Shown here: positions 1 to 9,378 of the stretch, one piece after another | How the letters are laid out: each line of letters begins with the position of its first letter | Numbering within the stretch: position 1 is the stretch's first letter | Assembly: GCA_002702705.1 (NCBI GenBank) | Contig: PABH01000007.1 | Span: forward strand, 1 to 64,000 | Source of the DNA: Anaerolineaceae bacterium | GTDB taxonomy: Bacteria; Chloroflexota; Anaerolineae; Anaerolineales; Anaerolineaceae | Length of the DNA: 64,000 bases | Direction of reading: 5' to 3' | Position numbers and translations under genes: made by a program | Notes under the pieces: generated by a model | Databases searched by the model: none | What the model was told of the DNA's origin: nothing | What the model saw: the letters and a program-made list of their open reading frames with translations, nothing else

Positions 1-72
1 CGATCGTTAAGGCTGTCTGCGCCGATGGTACTTGGGGGGCGACCCCCCGGGAGAGTAGGTCATTGCCAAGAG
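1..72 (+). rRNA. rrf: 5S ribosomal RNA, 3' part
   Basis: The first ~72 bases match the 3' half of bacterial 5S rRNA. They include the GCGCCGATGGTAC block, a GC-rich hairpin (GGGGGG..CCCCCC) and the near-universal GGGAGAGTAGGTC segment, ending in GCCAAGAG, the 3' strand of the terminal stem. The 5' half lies outside the window. A T-run at about 74-80 follows directly and probably ends transcription of the rRNA operon. Confidence 0.93.
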
Positions 73-173
73 GCTTTTTTTATTTAATTCTCTCTCGGGG
101 AAAAACTAACTACAATTTAGGTCAGGATTTAATAATTAAGTCTTCGATTTCGTCTTGATATCAGGCAAATGAA

Positions 174-1532
174 CTATATAAGTTGTGCAATAAGAATACT
201 CGCCAAACCTAAATAGATCAAATAACCTAAAGAATCGGTAATCGTGGTGACGAGGATCGGAGAACCTAAAGCGGGGTCAATATTCATTTTTTGAATGCCA
301 ACTGGTACGAGAAAGCCAGCTATGGCGGCACAAATTAAAGTCAGGAAAGATGCAGTACCTACGACTAAACCTAACATGGCTTGTTCCTTCCAGACTAAAG
401 CGATGATGGCAACCATAATTCCAATGACGATTCCATTCATTAATCCGACAGACATTTCACGCAGTAGGATTTTTATATTCGATTTTGTTTTTAATTCACC
501 TAAAGCTAAACCTCGAACAATGACTGTCAGCGTTTGGGTACCTGCACTGCCAGAGACTCCTGCCACAATCGGAAAAAAAGCGGCTAAAACAGCAACCTGG
601 GCAATCGTTCCTTCAAATAGAGCCAGTACAGTTGCAGAAGCCATGGCAGTGATTAAATTTAAAACTAACCAGGGCAATCTGCTGCGAATTGCAAACCATG
701 CACGTTGGTCTGATGGTTGTGCTTGGGGCACACCACCCAACCGGTAAATATCTTCCGTAGCTTCTTCTTCGACAATTTCCAAAACATCATCGTGTGTAAT
801 AACCCCCAAGAAGTGATTCTCGTCATCAACGACAGGTAAAGCTAAAAGGTCATAACGTGCCAAGAGCCGGGCTGCTTCTTCTTGATCCGTATGAACATTT
901 ACTGAAATTACATCCCGCGTCATGATGTCTCCGATTCGTTTCGAAGGGGATTCAATGACTAACTGCCTTAAGGAAACAATGCCGGTCAACTTTTGGGATT
1001 TGTTTGTCACAAAAAGATAATAGATGGTTTCTGAATCAGGTGTTGTTTGGCGAAGATGATCAATTGCATCTTGAACGGTCATGTTTTCTTGTAAAAGAAC
1101 TTCTGCCGATGTCATCAAGCCACCGGCACTCTCATCTCCGTACTCTAAAAGTAAACGTACTTCGTCAGATTCTTCCATTTCTGAAAGTGCCTGATCTGCT
1201 GCTTCATCGGACATATCGCCTAATAAATCTGCTGCTTCATCTGGCTCCATATAATCCAGAATTTCGGCTAGTTGATCTACATTTAATTCATTTGCCAATC
1301 TGGCAGCTGCTTCATCACCGAGTTCTTCAATAAGGTCTGCTGCGTTTTCAATGTCCATACTAGGGATCAATTTTGATTGATCTTCAGGTGTAATTTCTTC
1401 AAATACATCAGCCTGGTCTTGTGGTCTAAGCAGATTTAATAATTCAGAAGCAGTTACCCAATCCGCATCATTAACAGCTTGTTTAATATCCTGAATAATT
1501 ATTTCAATTTCTTGCGGGTCAATTTTTTGCAT
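174..1532 (-). CDS. mgtE: Magnesium transporter MgtE
   Basis: This is a Mg2+ channel/transporter of the inner membrane. It has the full MgtE layout: an acidic helical N domain (about residues 1-125), a CBS pair (about 130-255, with a GVITHDDV segment) and a C-terminal block of about five membrane segments. The membrane block carries the conserved GSAGTQ and TTITDSLG stretches; the Asp of the latter matches the pore Mg2+ ligand of the family. An upstream in-frame ATG exists at 1544, but GGAGG (1538-1542 on this strand) sits five bases before the ATG at 1532, so I take 1532 as the start (452 residues). The N and CBS domains normally close the pore when cytosolic Mg2+ is high. The 5' region is too short for an M-box riboswitch. 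Confidence 0.95.
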   Translation of the reverse strand: MQKIDPQEIEIIIQDIKQAVNDADWVTASELLNLLRPQDQADVFEEITPEDQSKLIPSMDIENAADLIEELGDEAAARLANELNVDQLAEILDYMEPDEAADLLGDMSDEAADQALSEMEESDEVRLLLEYGDESAGGLMTSAEVLLQENMTVQDAIDHLRQTTPDSETIYYLFVTNKSQKLTGIVSLRQLVIESPSKRIGDIMTRDVISVNVHTDQEEAARLLARYDLLALPVVDDENHFLGVITHDDVLEIVEEEATEDIYRLGGVPQAQPSDQRAWFAIRSRLPWLVLNLITAMASATVLALFEGTIAQVAVLAAFFPIVAGVSGSAGTQTLTVIVRGLALGELKTKSNIKILLREMSVGLMNGIVIGIMVAIIALVWKEQAMLGLVVGTASFLTLICAAIAGFLVPVGIQKMNIDPALGSPILVTTITDSLGYLIYLGLASILIAQLI

Positions 1533-1564
1533 TGGGTCCTCCATCTGATTAATTCGTTACCTTC

Positions 1565-1570
1565 ATTATA
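1565..1570 (-). promoter_or_regulatory. -10 box of mgtE
   Basis: A perfect TATAAT on the minus strand would place the transcript start near 1558, about 25 bases before the chosen ATG and upstream of its GGAGG site. No good -35 element is visible at 16-18 bases spacing. Confidence 0.4.
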
Positions 1571-1607
1571 AAAGAAAAATGACAAAAGAAATCGGCTCAG
1601 CCAAATG

Positions 1608-1635
1608 TTTTCATTTTATATTTCCCTGATAAAAT
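1608..1635 (+). promoter_or_regulatory. Candidate promoter with near-leaderless spacing
   Basis: TAAAAT at 1630-1635 is preceded, at 16 bases, by a weak TTTTCA. Transcription would begin near 1642, only about five bases before the ATG at 1647. No Shine-Dalgarno sequence is present there. Confidence 0.3.
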
Positions 1636-1646
1636 AAAGAAACTTT

Positions 1647-2711
1647 ATGGATGGACTAAATTTATTATTGAGGATAACTCTTGGTATCTTAGGGTTTGGT
1701 TTAATTACCGGGACCTTATTTTCTGTAATCCAAACCTTTGTATTACCACGGAGTGTCCCCGATGTTATTTATAATTTTGTTTTTGTTTTCGTACGTAAGG
1801 TTTTTCGATTTTTATTAAAATTTACAAAAACTTATAAACAAAAAGATCGAGTGCTTGCTTATTTGGCACCCTTTAGCTTGATGGCCTTATTACCTACCTG
1901 GTATATATTGATTCAATTAGGTTTCTCGGCTTTATATTCATCCCTTTATGATATTTCTTTATGGGAATCGATTCTGGTTTCGGGATCTTCTTTATTAACA
2001 TTGGGATTTAGCAAGTTTGATTTTAAAGGTGCAGCAATTCTTGAATTTGGAGAGGCAACAATTGGTTTAATATTGGTTGCTTTGTTGATGGCTTACTTAC
2101 CGACAATTTACTCATCGTTTTCGAAAAGAGAAACCTTAGTAACAATGTTGGAAGTGAGAGCAGGAAATAAGGTATCACCCGTTGAAATGATCAATCGACA
2201 TCACCGAATTCATGGTATTGAACGTCTGTCTGAGATGTGGAAAACTTGGGAAGTATGGTTTGCAGAAATTGAAGAAAGCCACACATCTTTACCTTCATTG
2301 GTTTATTTTCGCTCTCCAAATCCATCCCGAAACTGGGTTAATGCTGCTGGTGCAGTTTTGGATGGAGCAGCTTTATACTTGTCAGTTCTGGATATTGATG
2401 TGGATCCACAGGCTGCTTTATGTTTACGTTCTGGTTATATTGCCCTACGCAGCATTTGTGATACATTTGACTTAACTTATGATCCCAATCCTCAGTCTGG
2501 AGATTTTATTCACATTTCTCGCCAAGAATTTGATTTAGCTATTCAAGCTTTGATTAAACAAGGTGTACCAGTGAAGGATAATCTTGAGGAAGCTTGGGTA
2601 AATTTTGGTGGTTGGCGGGTAAATTATGATGAACCCTTGTTAAAATTAGCTGGTTTGGTTTTAGCCCCTTCTTCAGATTGGTGTGGGGATAAAATGATAC
2701 CTTATTGGTAA
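1647..2711 (+). CDS. Ion-channel-like membrane protein with cytosolic C-terminal domain
   Basis: I do not recognise a named family with certainty. The first ~150 residues form three or four membrane segments. Between the second and third lies a pore-loop-like stretch, SLLTLGF (about residues 115-122), that resembles the TVGYG selectivity filter region of two-TM potassium channels. About 200 soluble residues follow; they contain many Trp, Asp and Arg residues and no RCK/TrkA nucleotide motif. A two-pore-type or KcsA-like channel is possible, but a canonical GYG filter is absent, so function is unproven. The gene has no ribosome binding site and a -10-like box just upstream. It converges on an ABC exporter gene across a shared terminator. 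Confidence 0.6.
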   Translation: MDGLNLLLRITLGILGFGLITGTLFSVIQTFVLPRSVPDVIYNFVFVFVRKVFRFLLKFTKTYKQKDRVLAYLAPFSLMALLPTWYILIQLGFSALYSSLYDISLWESILVSGSSLLTLGFSKFDFKGAAILEFGEATIGLILVALLMAYLPTIYSSFSKRETLVTMLEVRAGNKVSPVEMINRHHRIHGIERLSEMWKTWEVWFAEIEESHTSLPSLVYFRSPNPSRNWVNAAGAVLDGAALYLSVLDIDVDPQAALCLRSGYIALRSICDTFDLTYDPNPQSGDFIHISRQEFDLAIQALIKQGVPVKDNLEEAWVNFGGWRVNYDEPLLKLAGLVLAPSSDWCGDKMIPYW

Positions 2712-2750
2712 AACGCAAAGCTATTTTACAAAAAAATTTGTTTAAAAATA

Positions 2751-2783
2751 AAATCTCCCCATGGGCAGTGGGGAGATTTTTGG
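2751..2783. terminator. Bidirectional terminator
   Basis: A perfect 10-bp stem (AAATCTCCCC at 2751-2760 with GGGGAGATTT at 2770-2779, nine-base loop) has A-rich flank on the left and T-rich flank on the right. It serves the convergent genes on both sides. Confidence 0.85.
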
Positions 2784-4625
2784 TCAGTCAGCAGCAACCG
2801 GTAGTGGTGGCTGATGTCCTTCATCATTTGCAAAGGGATTAAAACTCTTTTCCATTTGCTCACGGAATTGTTTGGTATAGAGACGGTAGTATTTACCACC
2901 TTTTTTCAATAGTTCGGCATGAGAACCAATCTCCGCGATGCGGCCATCTTCTATCACCAAGATGCGGTTTGCTTTTTTGATTGTAGATAATCGGTGGGCA
3001 ATGATGAAGCTGGTGGTATTAATCATCAGGGTTTCCATTCCTTGTTGAATTAAACTTTCCGTTAATGTATCAACGGAGCTGGTGGCTTCATCCATTACAA
3101 ATATTTCAGGTTTCGCTAAAATGGCGCGTGCTAAGCTGATTAATTGTTTTTGGCCTACAGATAAATTGTTACCACCTTCACCTACCTGTTCATCATATCC
3201 CTTATCAAATTTCATTATAAAATCATGGGCACCAGCCAGTTTTGCAGCCTCTTCAATTTCTTCATCTGATGCAACCAGATTGCCGTATCGAAGATTTTCT
3301 CGGACAGTACCGGAAAATAGATGGGGGGTTTGTAATACGATACCAACCCGAGATTGGATACTGTGGAGAGAGAATTTTTTGTAATCAATACCATTGATGC
3401 GAATTTTACCCTGCTTAGGTTCGTAGAAGCGGCACAATAAGTTAACGATGGTTGATTTTCCACCACCTGTTGGGCCTACCAAAGCAATTGTTTCTCCTCT
3501 TTTTACTTTTAAAGAGAAGTCAATTAAGACAGGATTATTATCCTCGTATGAAAAATTCACATGATCAAATTCGATATCACCGTAAATCGTTCCAGGATCA
3601 TAAGCACCTTCAAGGTTTTTCACCTCAGGATCTGTGTCCAACAAAGAGAAAATCCGCTCACCGGAAGCCATGGATCGCTGCATTTCTGCAAAAACCCGTG
3701 CCAAGTCTTGAATTGGCCATAACATGAACGTTACATAGGAGACAAATGCCTGAATGCCACCGATGGTCACAAATCCAAGATTCGCTTGTAACCCACCTAC
3801 CCAAACGATTGCGCCAAGGGCAAAAGCTGAAATAATTTGGACCGTTGGCAAGAATAATGCGCTTAACCAGGCAGCTCGATAACTGGCACGATACATACTC
3901 CCAGATAAGGAATCAAATTCCTTCATGTTTTCCGGTTCACGCCCCAAAGCTTTAATAATGCGAACCCCGGTGATATTTTCGTTATAGGCACCTGTGATCT
4001 TTGAATTCATTTTGCGTACTTCTCGGAATTGGCTGAGGATACGCTGTCGGAATTGGATTGCTACAACCAACAAAATTGGTAAAGCAATCATCACCATAAG
4101 AGCCAGCTGCCAGTTAATGATAAACATGAAGATCATGGCTGTGATGATGTTCATAATGCCCCAGGTCATATCCAATAACCCCCAGGTAACCAATTCTGCA
4201 ACGCGTTCGGAATCGGAGGTCACTCGAGACATGATCCAACCTACTGGCGTGCGACTGTAATAGGATAGGGATAAATTTTGGAGATGTTTAAACATATCAC
4301 GACGCAAGTCATAACGAATTCTTTCACCCAGCACACCAGCCAGGTAAATGAATGTAAAAACAAAGGCTGATTGTACCAAAATCAAACCACCATAAAGCAG
4401 TAATATGTTTTTCACTGCTGCTAAGTTTTGAGGAACAATTCCTTCATCAATAATTCTTTTACTTAAAAAAGTGGAGAAAGAATCTAAACTAGATACCGCT
4501 GCAATGGCTATCAGGAATCCGATGACCCATTTCCAATGGGGTTTCGTCAAACCTAAAATACGCCGAAATACTTTGCCGGTAAACTTTGTTTCAAAATCTT
4601 CTTCTTCGTAATACTCATCCGACAC
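2784..4625 (-). CDS. ABC exporter, catalytic half (permease plus ATPase)
   Basis: A type IV ABC exporter half-transporter of 613 residues: six membrane helices in the first ~320 residues, then one nucleotide-binding domain. It has Walker A GPTGGGKST (near residue 383), signature LSVGQ and Walker B FVMDEATS with the catalytic Glu present. The start is GTG at 4625, with AGAGGT five bases upstream. It overlaps the end of the preceding exporter gene by 11 bases, so the two are translated together and very probably form a heterodimer. In that pair this subunit gives the intact Walker A/B half of the working ATP site, while its LSVGQ signature deviates and faces the degenerate site. The export substrate cannot be told from sequence; lipids, peptides or drugs are known for relatives. 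Confidence 0.93.
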   Translation of the reverse strand: MSDEYYEEEDFETKFTGKVFRRILGLTKPHWKWVIGFLIAIAAVSSLDSFSTFLSKRIIDEGIVPQNLAAVKNILLLYGGLILVQSAFVFTFIYLAGVLGERIRYDLRRDMFKHLQNLSLSYYSRTPVGWIMSRVTSDSERVAELVTWGLLDMTWGIMNIITAMIFMFIINWQLALMVMIALPILLVVAIQFRQRILSQFREVRKMNSKITGAYNENITGVRIIKALGREPENMKEFDSLSGSMYRASYRAAWLSALFLPTVQIISAFALGAIVWVGGLQANLGFVTIGGIQAFVSYVTFMLWPIQDLARVFAEMQRSMASGERIFSLLDTDPEVKNLEGAYDPGTIYGDIEFDHVNFSYEDNNPVLIDFSLKVKRGETIALVGPTGGGKSTIVNLLCRFYEPKQGKIRINGIDYKKFSLHSIQSRVGIVLQTPHLFSGTVRENLRYGNLVASDEEIEEAAKLAGAHDFIMKFDKGYDEQVGEGGNNLSVGQKQLISLARAILAKPEIFVMDEATSSVDTLTESLIQQGMETLMINTTSFIIAHRLSTIKKANRILVIEDGRIAEIGSHAELLKKGGKYYRLYTKQFREQMEKSFNPFANDEGHQPPLPVAAD

Positions 4626-6429
4626 GGGTAACCTCTTTTTCTAGTTCTTCTTCAATCAGCGTTTGGATATCATAAATTTTTCGGTAGATACCTGGTTGCT
4701 GCATCAATTCATCATGTTTGCCGTGTTGTACGATACGGCCTTTATCCATAACGATAATCTGATCTGCGTTCACAATCGATTGGATACGATGTGCAATGAT
4801 AAAGGTAGTACGGTTTTCCATCAGCCTATTTAATGCTGATCGAATTTCTGCTTCAGTTTCCGTATCAACAGCAGAAGTTGAATCATCCATGATCAAGATC
4901 TTAGGGTTTTTTAATAAAGTTCTGGCGATTGCAACTCTTTGTTTTTGACCACCGGATAGAGTCACTCCTTTTTCACCTACCAAGGTTTTATAACCTTTTG
5001 GGAAGGTGGTGATGACATCATGTACTGCAGCCATTCGAGCAGCTTCCTCAATATCTTCTTGGGAGACTTTGGAATTTACACCATAGGTAATGTTTTCAGC
5101 AATCGTTCTGGAGAACAAGAAAGGTTCTTGTTCGACAATTCCGATGTTTTCACGTAAAAATCGGCGGGGATATTCTGTCAACTCAATTCCATCTAATAGA
5201 ATGTTGCCGGCTGAATAATCATAAAAACGAGGGAGCAAATTAACCAGGGATGTTTTTCCGGATCCGGTTGAACCAAGAAGAGCTATCACTTGACCGGGTT
5301 TGGCATCAAAGTTGATTTCTTCCAAAACATTTTGCCCGTCTTCATATTTAAAACCAACATTTTTAAAGGTGATTGCCCCTTTAAGGGCAGTGTTCCCATT
5401 CACATTACCTTCATCTAGTGGTTCTCGAACCTGTTTAATGATTTCCAGAACACGACCAAATGAAACCAATCCGGTGGACATCTGGACTATTAAACGGCCC
5501 AAATTTCGCATAGGCCAGATAATCCAAATGATCATACCAGCATATGCTAAGTAGGTTCCTACCGTAATTTCTCCATTAATGGCAAAAGTGGCACCTACCA
5601 AAAAGCCGGTCAACATTTGTGCACCACAAATGATATCGGAAATTGGCCAAAATAAAGAATGCATCAGAAGTAATTTTTTACCTAATACAAATTTTTTCCA
5701 ATTGTCTTTTTCAAACTTGTTGGTTTCATAATCTTGCCGGGCAAACGCTTTTACAACGCGAACTCCGGAAAGATTTTCCTGTAAGATGGTAGAGACAACG
5801 GCATCTTGTTCTTGATAATCTTCATATGCTTTTGATACCCTTTTGAAGAACCAAATCGATATCAGGACAACAATTGGAACCACAACAATTGAAATGAAGG
5901 CAAGTTTTACATTGATAGTTAAGATCATGACAAAATTGATCAAAAACAATATGATGATTCGACCAACTCCAATGGCTTGATCCGCAAAAAACCTTCGTAA
6001 CGCATCTACATCCGATGTGGCGCGTTGAATCAATTCACCGGTTTGCATTTTGTCATGATAACTATATGTCAGGTGTTGAATGTGATCATATAAATAATCT
6101 CGTAAGCGTTTGGTTGAACCCTCAGCGGTTTCCGCTGCTAACTTTCCACTTAAAAATGAAAAACCACCTTCAAATACTGCTAGTCCGATAAAACCTAAAG
6201 CGATCACTGGAAGACTAACGGTTGCGTTGTTGTTCACAAAATAAGCATCTACAAAATATCGTAAAAGGAGATATGTAGATGTTTTTGCGGCAGCAGCAAG
6301 CCCCAGACTTAGGGCTGCCCCTACATATTTATGGTGATAACCTGTCATTAATCGCCACAGACCTTTAAATCTGTTTTTTGAGATTACATTTTTTAGATCA
6401 TAATTTAGAATGGATTCAGGAATAGACAA
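4615..6429 (-). CDS. ABC exporter, degenerate-site half (permease plus ATPase)
   Basis: Partner half-transporter of 604 residues, with six membrane helices followed by an ATPase domain. Walker A is GSTGSGKTS (near residue 384), the signature is the canonical LSGGQKQR, and Walker B reads ILIMDDSTS, so the catalytic Glu is replaced by Asp. This is the usual mark of the non-hydrolysing site in heterodimeric exporters such as TmrAB or BmrCD. The start is TTG at 6429, supported by GGAGG (6437-6441 on this strand) seven bases upstream; no ATG fits better. It is the first gene of a two-gene operon. Confidence 0.93.
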   Translation of the reverse strand: MSIPESILNYDLKNVISKNRFKGLWRLMTGYHHKYVGAALSLGLAAAAKTSTYLLLRYFVDAYFVNNNATVSLPVIALGFIGLAVFEGGFSFLSGKLAAETAEGSTKRLRDYLYDHIQHLTYSYHDKMQTGELIQRATSDVDALRRFFADQAIGVGRIIILFLINFVMILTINVKLAFISIVVVPIVVLISIWFFKRVSKAYEDYQEQDAVVSTILQENLSGVRVVKAFARQDYETNKFEKDNWKKFVLGKKLLLMHSLFWPISDIICGAQMLTGFLVGATFAINGEITVGTYLAYAGMIIWIIWPMRNLGRLIVQMSTGLVSFGRVLEIIKQVREPLDEGNVNGNTALKGAITFKNVGFKYEDGQNVLEEINFDAKPGQVIALLGSTGSGKTSLVNLLPRFYDYSAGNILLDGIELTEYPRRFLRENIGIVEQEPFLFSRTIAENITYGVNSKVSQEDIEEAARMAAVHDVITTFPKGYKTLVGEKGVTLSGGQKQRVAIARTLLKNPKILIMDDSTSAVDTETEAEIRSALNRLMENRTTFIIAHRIQSIVNADQIIVMDKGRIVQHGKHDELMQQPGIYRKIYDIQTLIEEELEKEVTRVG

Positions 6430-6630
6430 ATGAAAACCTCCATTCGGAGTGAGTTGAATTCACATTGAATTCGCTTAAATAATAACGATGGATCACATTG
6501 ATCTAACAACAAATTGGTTTCGAATATAAACTGCCCATTTATATTCCACTGACTGACCAGATTAACTTTACCAATGAAGTAGAAAACCAACAATAGGTGA
6601 ATGGTATATTTTTTATGATCTTGAGGATAG

Positions 6631-6670
6631 AAAAACCCCTGGTCATTTGACCAGGGGTGGTTTTTTTTCT
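6631..6670 (-). terminator. Terminator overlapping a stop codon
   Basis: A 9-10 bp stem (CCCCTGGTC at 6636-6644 with GACCAGGGG at 6649-6657, four-base loop) is flanked by A/T runs on both sides. The TGA stop of the minus-strand gene lies at the loop (6643-6645), so coding sequence and terminator overlap. Confidence 0.85.
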
Positions 6671-7746
6671 GATAAAAATCGTTGTTGATATCGAATTAAT
6701 CCAAGAAATAATAACAATTGAATGGTGGCGTTAATGATCGTTGAAAACTGATCAAAATAAAAAAGAAGCAAATTGGCAATCGTGAATGTTACCAGCAGAT
6801 TTGCAATCGCCATACGAACTGCAACTTTTTCCCGTTTGATTAAGAATAAAAGGCCACAGATAATCGTTATGACTGCCAATGTCCCTTCGACCGCTACATG
6901 CGCCTGAAACCAGGTTAATCCACTTTGATTTCGAACAAGATTCTGGTTAACCAGGTTTTGAATGAGTTGATTTAAAAAGAGGGTATTATTAAAGGCTCTG
7001 ATGATAACCCAGGGTGAGATGAGGGTATAAATTCCCCAACCAATTAGCGCACAAATAAGCACCAATCGAAATGTGCGTTGTGAAAACCATTTGGATTCCA
7101 ATACCCGAAAACGAAATTGCCACCGTTCTATAAAACCTGGTTTGTGAGGGACGATCTGCAACTCCCGATCCTGTAAAAAATTTATCAGGGAATTTGCCAA
7201 GGAATTTAACTGAGGTGAGGTTTCCGCATCTCTGGCAATTCGCAACCGTTCTAAAATTTCGCGGTGTTCCTTGATAGAAAGATCATTATCCAACAATTCC
7301 TGTAAGTCTTGTAATGCGGTGTAAAGATTTTCGCGGGCATCCTGACCGTGCGGTTTTTTTAGTTGAACAAATAATAAAACCGTCAATAGAAAAAAAGCAT
7401 AAATAATTGGAGCCGCTGAAGGATAAAAATAATCATTGGATTGGGTGATAAATTTACCTACTTCATCGATAAAAAGTCCTACCCCGATTCCGGAAAAAAA
7501 AGCACTAAAATCGAGCGCCCAGCGATTGTTATAAATTAATGGGAGTAAACTGCCAACAAATAATAACAATCCACCCCACAAGACATGGGCTATATGTAAC
7601 TCACCCCCGCCAAGTTGCGGATAACCGGTTAATTCCAAAAACAATCTGGTTAATGAAACGCTTCCAGCAAAGCTGATTAATGTAATTAATAGATATTCCT
7701 TCACTCTTTTTTGTAAAACTGGACTTCGATTAAGTTGTTTTTGCAT
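6643..7746 (-). CDS. Multi-spanning membrane protein of unknown function
   Basis: About 367 residues with eight or so predicted membrane segments: a cluster of four in the first ~135 residues, a charged cytosolic stretch of ~85 residues rich in Glu, Arg and Leu, then four more segments. The N-terminal part contains FIDEVGKF within the fourth segment, an unusual charged pair in a membrane setting. No enzyme or transporter motif is recognised. An ATG lies at 7746, and a TTG directly before it (7749) is slightly better spaced from AGGA, so the exact start is open. It diverges from the histidine phosphatase gene. Confidence 0.7.
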   Translation of the reverse strand: MQKQLNRSPVLQKRVKEYLLITLISFAGSVSLTRLFLELTGYPQLGGGELHIAHVLWGGLLLFVGSLLPLIYNNRWALDFSAFFSGIGVGLFIDEVGKFITQSNDYFYPSAAPIIYAFFLLTVLLFVQLKKPHGQDARENLYTALQDLQELLDNDLSIKEHREILERLRIARDAETSPQLNSLANSLINFLQDRELQIVPHKPGFIERWQFRFRVLESKWFSQRTFRLVLICALIGWGIYTLISPWVIIRAFNNTLFLNQLIQNLVNQNLVRNQSGLTWFQAHVAVEGTLAVITIICGLLFLIKREKVAVRMAIANLLVTFTIANLLLFYFDQFSTIINATIQLLLFLGLIRYQQRFLSEKKPPLVK

Positions 7747-7831
7747 CAAACCGTGTTCCTATGATTTGTTTGGTAAAATTAGTACTTGTGAAATTGTTCG
7801 TTTAATAAAGGTTAAAAAAGGTTTAATAAAA

Positions 7832-8464
7832 ATGATACCAGATTATTTGTTAAGTGCTTATCAAAATATACCCAACGACCGACCTGTGTCGGTTTTAATG
7901 CGCCATTCTATTCGTTATCCGATTACGAATGATGCTGAAATTTATACAGCAGGTTTAACCCCAGAAGGATTTGAATTGGCGAAGAACTTTGGCCAATGGT
8001 TATCTCATTCTTATGATTTTGGATTGTTTTTTTCCAGCCCGATAGGTCGTTGTATTGATACCGGTAAAATGATTGCCGCCGGAGCGAAAAAACAACGTCC
8101 TATTCAAGAAATATATTTGATGGGACATCCCAATGAACAGGGTGAATATGATTCAATCAGTGATTGTTTAATAAATGGTCTTTGGCAAGAAAGAATCCAT
8201 CAAATGGCGGCTTATCTTGTTCCCAATGGAAAACATCGCGAAGGTTTAAATTTTTATTTTTCTCATGATACGATGATCGTTTTAATGGCTGCCTATTGGT
8301 TAGGCATTGATTTACGGGAACCTGGTAAATGGCCGCAATATTTGGAACCGTTTTTTATGTTTTGGGAAAACAATCAATTAATGGCTGTCTTCAGAAATGA
8401 AAAATTTTCTCTTCAAGAAACCTACGAAACGTATAAACATATGTTAATTGGTTTTCCGAATTAA
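7832..8464 (+). CDS. Histidine phosphatase family protein
   Basis: A cytosolic member of the histidine phosphatase (phosphoglycerate mutase-like) superfamily, 210 residues from the ATG at 7832. The catalytic motif is RHSIR (His25, a variant of RHG), then SSPIGRC, where Arg normally binds phosphate. The second catalytic His is in FSHDT (His145, followed by the proton-donor Asp). An in-frame ATG exists at 7766, but only 7832 has an AAAAGG-type ribosome site at a proper distance. The substrate is not evident. The next two genes follow on the same strand with gaps of 17 and 21 bases. Confidence 0.8.
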   Translation: MIPDYLLSAYQNIPNDRPVSVLMRHSIRYPITNDAEIYTAGLTPEGFELAKNFGQWLSHSYDFGLFFSSPIGRCIDTGKMIAAGAKKQRPIQEIYLMGHPNEQGEYDSISDCLINGLWQERIHQMAAYLVPNGKHREGLNFYFSHDTMIVLMAAYWLGIDLREPGKWPQYLEPFFMFWENNQLMAVFRNEKFSLQETYETYKHMLIGFPN

Positions 8465-8481
8465 TTTACAAAGAGGTTTCC

Positions 8482-9357
8482 ATGAATATACTGGGTGAAA
8501 ATCATTCGATTAATTTGGCGAAATTAAGTGAATTTCATAAACGCCCACCCTTATATGCTGCGACGGAAGATCATTTTTGGGATGATCCATATATTTCCCA
8601 ACAGATGTTGGAAGCGCATATTAATCCTACTACCGATGTTGCCAGCAGAAAACCTGAGACGATTGAAGCTACAGTGGAATGGTTGGACAAAGAGTTTTTT
8701 CAAACCTTATCTGGGAATCAAATTATCGATTTGGGTTGTGGTCCGGGTTTGTATACATCAAAGATAGCTCAATTAGGATATGAAGTTAGCGGCATTGACC
8801 TATCTAAAAACGCGATCCAGTATGCTAAAAAGTTAGCAAAAAAATTGGATCTATCCATTAAATATCAAATTGGGAATTATCTGGATTGGCGTTCTTATCA
8901 AAAATATGATGCGGTTACATTAATTTATTACGATTATGGTACCTTTAATCCCCTTCAACGCCAAATCTTACTTGAAAATATTCATGAAGCTTTAAAACCA
9001 GGTGGTTTGTTTGTATTTGATGTAATTACCAAAAATCATGAACATCAGTCTGACCAATGCTGGGAATGGAGTGTTTGTGAAAATAATGGTTTTTGGATGC
9101 AAGAAGGATATTTAAGCTTGTCAAATTCATTTCGATATGAAAGCGCTGCGGTTGACCTTTCTCAGCATATCATAATCAATGAAAATGGTGAGACAAAAAT
9201 TTATCGAATTTGGCAACACTGGTTCGATCCAAGTACTATATCATCTGAACTGGAAGAAGGTGGTTTTGAAATGGTATGGGTGGGGAGTGATCTACAGGGA
9301 ACGGGGTTTTCTCATGACAGCGAGGCGATGGGAATTATTGCTCGAAAGAAAAATTAA
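8482..9357 (+). CDS. SAM-dependent methyltransferase, class I
   Basis: Residues ~65-190 form a Rossmann-type methyltransferase domain. Motif I is DLGCGPG (83-89), the acidic residue ending strand 2 is in SGIDLS, and a post-II segment reads ALKPGGLFVFD. The N-terminal ~60 residues and C-terminal ~100 residues probably shape the acceptor site; they resemble the Methyltransf_25/11 group of small-molecule enzymes. An AAGAGG ribosome site precedes the ATG. The methyl acceptor is unknown. It lies between a phosphatase and a large regulator. Confidence 0.85.
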   Translation: MNILGENHSINLAKLSEFHKRPPLYAATEDHFWDDPYISQQMLEAHINPTTDVASRKPETIEATVEWLDKEFFQTLSGNQIIDLGCGPGLYTSKIAQLGYEVSGIDLSKNAIQYAKKLAKKLDLSIKYQIGNYLDWRSYQKYDAVTLIYYDYGTFNPLQRQILLENIHEALKPGGLFVFDVITKNHEHQSDQCWEWSVCENNGFWMQEGYLSLSNSFRYESAAVDLSQHIIINENGETKIYRIWQHWFDPSTISSELEEGGFEMVWVGSDLQGTGFSHDSEAMGIIARKKN

Positions 9358-9370
9358 TTCGTACTATAAT
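9342..9370 (+). promoter_or_regulatory. Promoter for the SARP regulator, leaderless type
   Basis: A perfect TATAAT at 9365-9370 has TCGAAA (4 of 6 to the -35 consensus) 17 bases upstream. The expected start of transcription is within one or two bases of the ATG at 9379, which has no Shine-Dalgarno sequence. Confidence 0.5.
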
Positions 9371-9378
9371 CAGAAACA

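Noticed and set aside
295-747. 150-codon plus-strand ORF opposite mgtE
   Set aside because: It is the antisense shadow of a clearly conserved transporter gene and has no ribosome site.
1533-1646. M-box Mg2+ riboswitch ahead of mgtE
   Set aside because: The region between the divergent genes is about 100 bases and the -10 box leaves a leader of only ~25 bases, too short for the element.
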